A stretch of 64,000 bases of DNA, taken from positions 694,966,083 through 695,030,082 of the forward strand of contig NC_081412.1 of NCBI RefSeq assembly GCF_030272615.1, in the 5' to 3' direction. Numbering within the stretch: position 1 is the stretch's first letter; every line of letters begins with the position of its first letter. This DNA comes from Cryptomeria japonica (Eukaryota > Streptophyta > Pinopsida > Cupressales > Cupressaceae). The notes beneath the pieces are model-generated. The model had not been told where the DNA came from, did no database searches, and was given only the letters and a program-made list of their open reading frames with translations. The position numbers were made by a program, and so were the translations under genes. Shown piece by piece: positions 56,498 to 64,000 of the stretch.

Positions 56498-57260
56498 TGT
56501 TTATGGTAAAAATAGAAACAACAATATTGAAAGATTAAATAGATTCAACCACAAAAGCCTAGCCTAACAACAACAAAGATCCACCATAACATATGAAAAT
56601 TACCTAAGACAATGCAAATCAAATGAAATCACAAAGATTATACCATCACATGTCTAATAGGGTTTGGATCTCCATTCTTCCTATCTCCATTGATCTTGCG
56701 TGATATATTTTCTCTCAGATTTTATGGGTGCACAAGATCTCAATAAAGAACGGAAATTTGGCTACAAGTAGACTTGGTCGCATATGAAAGTTTGAAAGCG
56801 TAGTTGGGGTTAATAATGAAGAAATAATCTCTTTATATAGAAGACAGTATAAGAAATGGGGGGATAAGATTAAGAGGTGTAAAAGATAAATGGTCAGCTA
56901 TGATTAGAGGGTAGGAAGAGGAAATAAGAAAATAATGAGAGGGTAGGTAGTGTAGGAATTAAGAGATGAATGACATGTGTCATAGGTAGAAAAGGCTAAT
57001 GAAATAATTAAATAAATAAAGATTTATTTAATTAATAGACGAAGTAGGATCAATTAAATAAATAAGATATTTATTTAATTTAGGAAAATGATAGTTTAAA
57101 TAAATAAAAGTATTTATTTAAATGAGAAATGAGGCTAGAAGAGGATAAATGAAGTAATTAAATAAATAAATATTTATTCAATTAATAGAAGAATTAGGAT
57201 TAAATTATTAAATAAATAAAGATATTTATTTAATTAGATTGGACAATTTTAGGTGTCTAC
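56498..57260 (-). repeat. Element G 3' LTR (about 763 bp)
   Basis: TGTTTATGGT to GGTGTCTACA, with a polypurine tract to its right (minus orientation). It interrupts the reading frame of E, which shows it inserted there. A minus-strand TATATAAAG lies at 56831-56839. The AT-rich repeats at 57000-57240 (AATTAAATAAATAAAGAT type) include inverted repeats. The 5' LTR is not in the window, so the target duplication (left flank GATAT) is unconfirmed. Confidence 0.75.
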
Positions 57261-57727
57261 ATTTTGCCCCTCTTTGAGACGATGCAACTTATCGCATTGT
57301 TTCAAAGAAGATAAGATGAACTGATACAAAGTTGCCCCAAGATGGGAATGATATGCCCCCTCAAGAGATTGGATGAATATGTCAGAAAAGATTGCAGACA
57401 ATCTCTCGATAAGAAAGAAAGGCTAGAATGGAATGATAAGATAAAGTGACAGAGTCACAAGATAAAGAAGACTAACTCGGGAGACTAGGGCTAGGGTAGT
57501 CTATAAGATAGACTATGAGGGAAAACATCCTCATTGTCATCCACACACCTAAGATATCAAAGTGCAAAGAGAGTAGAGAGAAGTTAGCAGTCAGGAGAGA
57601 TGGTATTGGTGCACAGATTTGATCGCATTAGCTGATATCAAAGGCCAACAGATGCAGGAGAGCCGGTAAGTACCACAAAACCTACTTGTACCTTGTTGCA
57701 TTAATTTTTGTCATAAATGCATGCTAG
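57261..57727 (-). other. Element G polypurine tract and tail
   Basis: The minus strand reads AAGAGGGGCAAAA next to the LTR, then about 450 bases resembling the C tail at 22950-23260 (shared TGCCCCTC-type words and spacing). No gene. It is cut at 57727 by element F. Confidence 0.7.
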
Positions 57728-58124
57728 TGTTGGCATTATAACAAGCAAGAAGAAGGTTGGCATTCCAATTACAATGAGAGATTGTTGGCATTTCAATAAG
57801 GATATTGAGAAGGTTGTTGATGACTATGGATATAACTGATTAAGGATGATTACTGTCGTAATATTATTATTTTGTCATTGATGTCAAGAAATTGATTTTC
57901 TAATTCAGTATGATGTTGCCATATCTTAAGAAGTATGATTTGATGAGTATAAAGATGTCGGTAAAATACATAGAAAGAATATGATGAATAAAGGGATAAG
58001 AACTTATTCAATGGGCAACTATTACCGAGTTAGACAATGATGAGATCATGATGTTTAGATTGTTTTGATATCCTACATATGCTATTGTTTGAAAGGTTAA
58101 TACTATACTATGTTACTGAGCAAA

Positions 58125-58170
58125 GAACCTAGTCGGTAAACCCTAAGGAACCTAGTCGGTAAACCCTAAG
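58125..58170. repeat. Tandem duplication in F LTR
   Basis: Two adjacent 23-base units, each with CCTAGTCGGTAAACCCTAAG, identical by eye. Confidence 0.85.
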
Positions 58171-58542
58171 GTTATCGCTAACGGTTAATGAAGGCAAAAT
58201 GTCTACTGAGTGAAGTTTAGTATTTACTAAGTTACAACGGAGCTATAATAGAATGCATTAAATGTTTACATGTGATATTTAATGAAGGAAGCTGATGAGC
58301 TAGAGCGGATTAAATGATTGGTAAGCCGTGTATGAAGATTGTTAAAGAATCTATGGTAAAGAAAGATCGGCAGGAAGATCTACAGCTCAGATTGAACCGC
58401 AATACCCTAGCACAAGTTCCAAGGTGGGGTAAAACATTTTCAGATTGAAGGATACATTGAACTTGGACAAGATTGAAGATCTGATGGCTATGATTGATCA
58501 TGGGAAATGTGATCAAGGAGATTAAGAGGTTGGAAGATTGTT

Positions 58543-58552
58543 TATAAATAGG
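58543..58552 (+). promoter_or_regulatory. TATA box of F LTR
   Basis: TATAAATAGG about 700 bases before the LTR end, in the sense orientation. Confidence 0.6.
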
Positions 58553-59246
58553 AAAGTGTTGATAAACAATGCATGCAGGCAAGTGTATGCATAGGGATGC
58601 TACATAGTGATTACCGAGCATAGAAGCTTGAAGACTTGTTTTGATAATAGAGTATAGAGCCCAGTAGAGGGACAAGATAAGTCCTATGAATTGATTGTAT
58701 TGAGAAAATGAGAATCTGCTTCAACATTTTTAGATGTGAAGTTGCAGACATATTTTTATTACTGTTATTTTGAGAAGTAGTAGAAAATCTCTTAATCGAG
58801 TGGACTTAATAGTCTTATTTGTAAAATCCTCTAGCAAGGTGACATTCTTATTAAGTGTTTGAAATCCTTTAATGAGGTCACTTCTAACAAGGTGAAGATC
58901 CTAACAGATCTGAGGGAAATCCCGTAACTGGGTCACATCTAGCAATGTGTTTGTAATCTTTAATAGGATTTTCTTTTAACCGAGCATACTCTAGAAGAGT
59001 ATATTTCTTAGTGGGTTCAAAATCCCACAGTGGTTTTTCCCTATTTGGGTTTCCATGTTAAATCTGGTGTTATATGTTTGTGATCTTATCTATCTATGGG
59101 TCTGCATGCATTACTATTTTTCTGATAAGGTTACTGAGGTTGAATCTATTGTTTTTATTGAAGATTAAGTTTGAATGATTCACCCCCCCTCTCATATTGT
59201 TAGCTTGGCATCTGTACTAATCATATTTAGTATCAGAACTATCAAT

Positions 59247-59258
59247 TGGTATCAAAGC
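59247..59258 (+). other. F primer binding site, initiator tRNA-Met
   Basis: TGGTATCAAAGC matches the standard TGGTATCAGAGC except one G-to-A change, two bases after the LTR. Confidence 0.85.
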
Positions 59259-59309
59259 TTTGGACTTCAGAAGAAAAGTTTAAAGGCACTTGAGTTAAAG
59301 ATCCAAAAG

Positions 59310-60474
59310 ATGTATAAGAGGGATGCACCAAAGCTGAATAAGTCAAGTTTCTCTACATGGTAGAAAAGGATGAAGTTGCATCTATCAGGAAATGGAGAAT
59401 ATGTTGTCTATTATTTGGTGAATGATTTCATCACACTGAGCACCTATCCATTGACAATGGAAGAGATAAAGGCAAAACAAGAAAATATTCAAGCAATGAT
59501 TGAAATAACATCTACATTGACCGACTCAAAGTTAATGATCTAGAAGGATGTACTGATGCAAAGGCAATGTGGACTAAGCTCATATTTGTGTATGGTGGAG
59601 ATGAACATGTTCAAAGAGAAAAAGTGGATAGTCTAAGAGGACAACTTGAATCTATGAGGATGAATGAAGGTGAGAACATAACCCAGTATAGTACAAGACT
59701 AAAGGAGATTGTAAATCAAATCAAAGGAGTAGGAGGAACTATTGAAGAAAAGGATGTAACAAGTAAGATGCTAAGAACCCTTCTACTTGCCTATGCAATC
59801 TGAGTCTCTGCAATCAATGAATTGAGGTTTGTACCCAATATGCTAGTTTCTTTAGATGCTACTATTGGTAAGCTACATGCATTTGAGTTAAGTAACTTTG
59901 ATAATAGTGGGTCATCGGTAAATAAAGTTGAATCTGCATTTAGTTCTTTTCATGTTGATGAAACTGATGATTACAATGATAGAAAGTATAAGTACTCTGA
60001 AGGGAATCACAGTGGAGCAAGTGAAAGATTTCACAAAAACATGGAGGAGGTACACAAACTATATGAGGAAATCAGAAAGCAAGAAGAGTTTGAAGCACTA
60101 TTAGCCAGAAGGCTACCGAGAGGAAAAGGTAAGTATAAAGGAAAGCTACCTTTAAAATATTTCAATTGTGATAAGATAGGACATATGGCTTCTAACTATC
60201 CTGACAAAGAATCTAGTGAAAAAAGAGATTACCGAGATGACAGATAGAAAGATAATTATTACAGAGGACACCGAGACTTTAGGAGAAGAGATAAAAAGAC
60301 ATGCCTAATAGCTGATGAGGAATCTAATGATGAATCAAATGAAACTGATACAGAGGAAGTTGTTTATGTGGCTATCAAAGATGGATCATATGAAGAAAGG
60401 TATGAAGAAAAAGCTTTAATATCTCATATAAATACTAATATTCCTAGATCATAGATAGTGGTTGCTCACATCAC
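59310..60474 (+). pseudogene. F gag and protease start
   Basis: MYKRDAPKLNKSSFSTW begins a copia gag (KRMKLHLSGNGEYVV), broken by TAG at 59360 and a frameshift near 59530. It resumes as DAKAMWTKLIFVYGG, ENITQYSTRLKEIVNQ and LHAFELSNFDN. The zinc knuckle reads FNCDKIGHMASNYP, with two of the usual cysteines replaced by tyrosine. The protease motif IDSGCSHHMTG is at about 60450-60482, just after a frameshift. Confidence 0.85.
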
Positions 60475-61955
60475 ATGACAGGTCATAAACACAAGTTTAT
60501 TAAATTAGATGATTATGATGGAGGCTATGTAAGATTTGGTAATGATGCACCATGTCTGGTAAGAGGTAAAGGATCCATAACACTTCTTGACAATGCTAAA
60601 TATAATGATGTTTATTGGGTTGAAGGTTTGAAATACAATTTGTTGAGTGTAGCATAGCTAAACAACACAGGTTACCGAATAGAGTTTGAAAAAGGAATTG
60701 TCGAAGTTCATGACAAGCACGGAAAGTTAGATACTATCGGGACACAAACAAGAGGTAATAAATTTCATCTTGACTCAACTTGGAATAAATGTCTATATGC
60801 AAGGATAGATAATACCTGGTTATGGCATAAAAGGTTTTGTCATGTTAATTTTGATAATCTGATCAAAATAAGTAAGAAGCACCCAGTAAGAAGTCTACTG
60901 AGTCTTGAAAAAATTGAGAATTCTATGTGTCGAGGATGCTAGATGGGTAAGATGACAAGATCAAGCTTTACAAGTAAGTCCTACACTTCTTAGGGAATTT
61001 TAGATCTTGTGCATACTGATCTTTATGGTCCTATGAAAGTTCAGAGTTATTATGGTGATAAATATTTCATATTATTTGTGGATGATTACTCAACGATGAT
61101 GTCGGTAATGTTTTTAAAAGAAAAATCAAAAGGTTTTCAAATGTTTAAATGGTACAAAGCTAGAGTTGAAAGTGAAACAGGAAGACAACTGAAATGTCTC
61201 AGATCAGATAGAGGAGGAGAGTTTACTTCTGATGAGTTCAACTTATTTTGCAATGATCATGGTATAAAAAGACAAGTCTCTACAATAAGAACTCCACAAT
61301 AGAATGGGATAGTTGAGAGAAGGAATAGATCTATTGTGGATTGTGCCAGAACCTTGATGATTGAAAAGAAAGTTCCACAAACATTTTGGAGAGAAGCAAT
61401 AAGCACAGCAGTTTACACCTTGAACTAAGTACAACTGAAGAAAGGAACTTTTAAGATATCTTATGAAATCTGGTATGACAAGAAACCTAATGTAAGTTAT
61501 TTTAAAATATTTGGGAGTAGATGCTATGTCACAAAGATGACAGAAATGGTAAGTTTGATCAGAAAAGTGAAGAAGGAACATTTCTAGGTTATTCTTCTAG
61601 AAGAAAAGCATTTAAATGTCTGATCAAATCATCTAACAAAATAGTAGAAAGTGCAAATGTGAAAATTGATGAATTTGCAAAAAGAAATCATGAAGGAAAC
61701 TCCAAAGAACCAGAAGATTATGAAGGATTTATCTATGTTCAACCGAGAAGTCCTACCAAGAAGACCACTGAAGAAAATATCTAGTTACCGAGTAATGAAG
61801 AAGATCATACAGAGCCTACCGAGCCTGTATTAACCAAGTACGTCAGAAGGAATCATGCACCAAGTCAGATTATAGGAGATAAGAATGATCTAGTGATGAC
61901 AAGGAACAAACTAAGATAGAACACATGTCTAATATCTGAATTTGAACCGAGAATA
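60475..61955 (+). pseudogene. F integrase and linker
   Basis: The zinc region is LWHKRFCHVNFDNL ... MCRGC, and the three catalytic residues are kept in HTDLYGP, RSDRGGEF and NGIVERRNR. TAGs occur near 60655, 60940, 60991, 61301 and 61427. After about 61520 the frame shifts, and a variable linker (KFDQKSEEGTFLGYSSRRKA, later FAKRNHEGN) leads to RT. Confidence 0.85.
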
Positions 61956-63479
61956 GTGAAAGAGGCATTTAACAGTGAAGATTGGATAAATGCTATTACA
62001 GAAGAGATTGATCAAATCAAGAAGAATGACACATGGACACTGGTCCCAAGACCGAAGGAAAAAAATGTAATCGATACAAAGTGGATATTCAGAAACAAGC
62101 TAAATGAAAAAGGTGAGGCCATTCGGAATAAAGCAAGACTAGTTTGCAAAGGTTATGCCCAAGAAGAAGGAATTGATTATGGTGAAACTTTTGCACCTGT
62201 GGCAAGACTTGAAGGAGTAAGAACAATGTTGGCATATGCTTCTTACAATAATTTCAAGGTATATCAAATGGATGTCAAATCTACATTTCTGAAAGGTATA
62301 TTAGAAGAAGAAGTTTTCATTGAACAACCTGAAGGATTTGTTGAAGGAGAAAATAATGATCAGGTATGTAAATTGAACAAAGATTTATATGGTCTGAAAC
62401 AAGCACCTAGAGCATGGTACAAGAGATTTCACTCATATTTGATCAAAATTGGTTTTATAAGAACAAGTGAAAACAACAATATGTACATGAAGAATGATGA
62501 AAATGGAATACTGATCTCAACCATATTTGTTGATGATATTATCTTTAGTGGAAATGATTCTCTATGCAAGAACTTTGGAAATGAAATGAGTAAAGAATTT
62601 GAGATGTCATTAATTGGTGAGATAAAATATTTTATAGGTCTGCAGATAGTGCAAATGAAAGATGAGATTTTCATTACCCAATCCAAGTACATAAAGGAAA
62701 TCTTGAAGAAATTTGGAATGGAGGATTCAAAACCAGTAAGTACTCCTATGACTACCAACTGTAAACTATCAAAGAATGATGAATCTGCATCTGTTGATGA
62801 GACACTTTACCAATCTATGATTGGAAAGTTGCAATATGTTGTTCACAGCAGGCCAGATATAGCACATGCAGTAGGTATTGTTGCAAGATTTTCTGCAGAT
62901 CCTAAGGAAACACACATGACGACAATCAAAAGAATTTTCAGATACTTAAAGGGCACTGAATATTATGGCTTAGTATATCAGAAAGGAAATGTTTTTGATT
63001 TAAAAATTTATACTAATGCTGATTGGGCAGGCAACATTGGCGACAGGAAAAGCACAAGTGGAGGAGCTTTCTTTTTAGGAGAAAGACTAGTGAGTTGGCT
63101 TAGCAAGAAACAAGGATGTGTTTCTCAGTCAACAACAGAAGCTGAATATGTTGTTGCAGCACTGAATTGCACCAATATAGCATGGATCAAACAACTATTG
63201 GAAGGCATAAATGAGCAAGTTACCGAGCTAGTAACTATATTCTGTGATAACACTAGTGCCATTAACATTTCAAAGAATCCTATTATGCACTCTAAGACAA
63301 AGCACATCTCTATCAAATATCATTATCTTAGAGAAGAAGTTCAAGAGAAGAAAGTGGTTTTGGAGTATGTTAGCACAAAGGAACAAATTGCAAACATCTT
63401 CACCAAGCCACTGCCAAAGGACACTTTTGAGTATCTCAAAAGTCAGTTAGGGGTCCTACCCCTATCTTCCATTCACTAA
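61956..63479 (+). pseudogene. F reverse transcriptase and RNase H, open block
   Basis: A 507-codon block without stops, the longest open stretch of F; upstream pol is broken. RT has KARLVCKGYAQEEGIDY, MDVKSTFLKGILEEE, YGLKQAPRAWYKRF and the catalytic box IFVDDIIF. RNase H has TNADWAGNIGDRKST (TDAD is usual), STTEAEYVVAA, CDNTSAINISKNP and HSKTKHISIKYHYLRE. It ends LPLSSIH at 63479. Confidence 0.92.
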
Positions 63480-63893
63480 TCGAGTTTGGTGAAAGCATCA
63501 ATTCGATGACTCTACAAAATATCTTTTAGGAGTTGATGCTAATTTACACACTTTAGGAGGTTTTCTAAAGGTGTGCAGGAAACAATAAATAGGGAATAGG
63601 AATTGAAGACAAAATGCTCTGACCGAGACTGAATTGATACATAACAGCATGGAATTCAATTCTCAGAGGAAGAAATTATGTTTTTAGTTCTTTTCATTTT
63701 TTGAATTGTTGTCAAAGGGGGAGAAGACTAATGTATGGAGGAGAAGTCTACTGACCGAAGGAGAAGACTACATTTTAGAACCAGGGAGAAGACTAATGAT
63801 AAAGGGAGAGCATTTCAAAATTTCACAACAATCTGAATCTAAATCAATAAAGTCAAATCAATTGGTTTTCCCATCAATGCCAAAGCGGAAGAT
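63480..63893 (+). other. F 3' untranslated region with repeated polypurine motifs
   Basis: AAGGGGGAGAAGACTAATG at 63715 and shorter copies (AAGGAGAAGACTA near 63757, CAGGGAGAAGACTAATG near 63783) precede the LTR-adjacent tract AAAGCGGAAGAT that ends at 63893. Extra polypurine motifs upstream of the 3' LTR are a known Sirevirus feature. Confidence 0.75.
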
Positions 63894-64000
63894 TGTTGGC
63901 ATTATAACAGACAAGAAGAAGGTTGGCATTTCAATAAGGATATTGAGAAGGTTGTTGATGACTATGGATATAACTGATTAAGGATGATTACTGTCTTAAT
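63894..64000 (+). repeat. F 3' LTR, first 107 bases
   Basis: TGTTGGCATT onward, matching the 5' LTR from 57728 apart from the 33-base difference noted there. Cut by the window edge. Confidence 0.9.

Larger units (their letters stand above)
57728..59244 (+). repeat. F 5' LTR (1,517 bp)
   Basis: TGTTGGCATT to GAACTATCA. Its first 140 bases match 63894-64000, except for about 33 extra bases that duplicate TTGGCATT. A 23-base unit with CCTAGTCGGTAAACCCTAAG is tandemly duplicated at 58125-58170. TATAAATAGG at 58543-58552 is a candidate promoter. The minus-strand frame 58310-58675 is not supported. Confidence 0.88.
57728..64000 (+). mobile_element. Element F, Ty1/copia retrotransposon (Sirevirus-like), 3' LTR truncated by window
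   Basis: Plus strand: 5' LTR 57728-59244, initiator tRNA-Met site 59247, gag-pol remnants 59310-63479, purine-rich repeats near 63715-63800, polypurine tract ending 63893 and the first 107 bases of the 3' LTR. The gag/RT style (QMDVKSTFLKGILEEEVFIE) and repeated polypurine motifs suggest the Sirevirus lineage, though no envelope-like frame is present. The left flank is GCTAG; the right one is outside. Confidence 0.88.

Noticed and set aside
61009-61302. FVDD in FILFVDDYST as a second RT motif of F
   Set aside because: It sits in the integrase core (HTDLYGP upstream, RSDRGGEF downstream), and the true RT box is IFVDDIIF near 62530.

Overview
This window is nuclear DNA of a seed plant with a large, repeat-rich genome. 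A gymnosperm or a similarly bloated angiosperm is my inference; nothing in the sequence names the species. I find no host gene, rRNA, tRNA gene, CRISPR array or bacterial feature. Nearly every base belongs to LTR retrotransposons nested in one another, and almost all coding regions are broken.

Layout. (1) Element A1 (1-6260, minus): the 5' LTR and most of the inside of a Ty3-type element; its 3' LTR lies left of the window. (2) Element B (about 6295-56175, plus): a Tat/Ogre-like Ty3 element with unusually long LTRs (about 6.4-6.6 kb), a tRNA-Arg primer site at 21104, and gag, protease, RNase H, RT and RNase H remnants at 44188-49580. Each LTR carries a long degenerate reading frame of about 1,150-1,210 codons of unknown function. 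(3) Element A2 (7671-15914, minus) sits inside the 5' LTR of B with a CTAAC target duplication. It has an intact 1034-codon frame (protease plus G-patch) but no polymerase or integrase. (4) Element C (21526-44182, minus) sits inside the gag frame of B with an ATTAG duplication. It is a Tat-like element with gag, protease/G-patch, RT, two RNase H domains and integrase, and an antisense plant-mobile-domain (PMD) frame downstream of integrase. (5) Element D (34195-39219, minus) is a nearly complete Ty1/copia element (Tork/Tnt1-like) inside the gag of C, with a CTAGG duplication. (6) To the right of B: fragment E (56176-56497, a protease of the C type split by B), the 3' LTR and tail of element G (56498-57727), and Ty1/copia element F (57728 to the window end, plus strand, Sirevirus-like), which lies in the tail of G.

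The nesting gives an order: E is oldest; B and G landed in E; A2 and C landed in B; F landed in G; D landed in C. A and C carry tRNA-Trp primer sites, B a tRNA-Arg site, D and F initiator tRNA-Met sites. A2 lacks pol but shares primer type and protease/G-patch architecture with C, so C-like relatives may mobilise it. Nonsense codons in B, C and D are overwhelmingly TAG with some TGA, as expected from deamination of methylated cytosine in CAG and CGA codons of silenced DNA.

The best candidates for something undescribed are the long reading frame inside the LTRs of B, the repeated hairpin module upstream of it, the PMD frame carried antisense by C, and the RNase H domain placed before RT in B.
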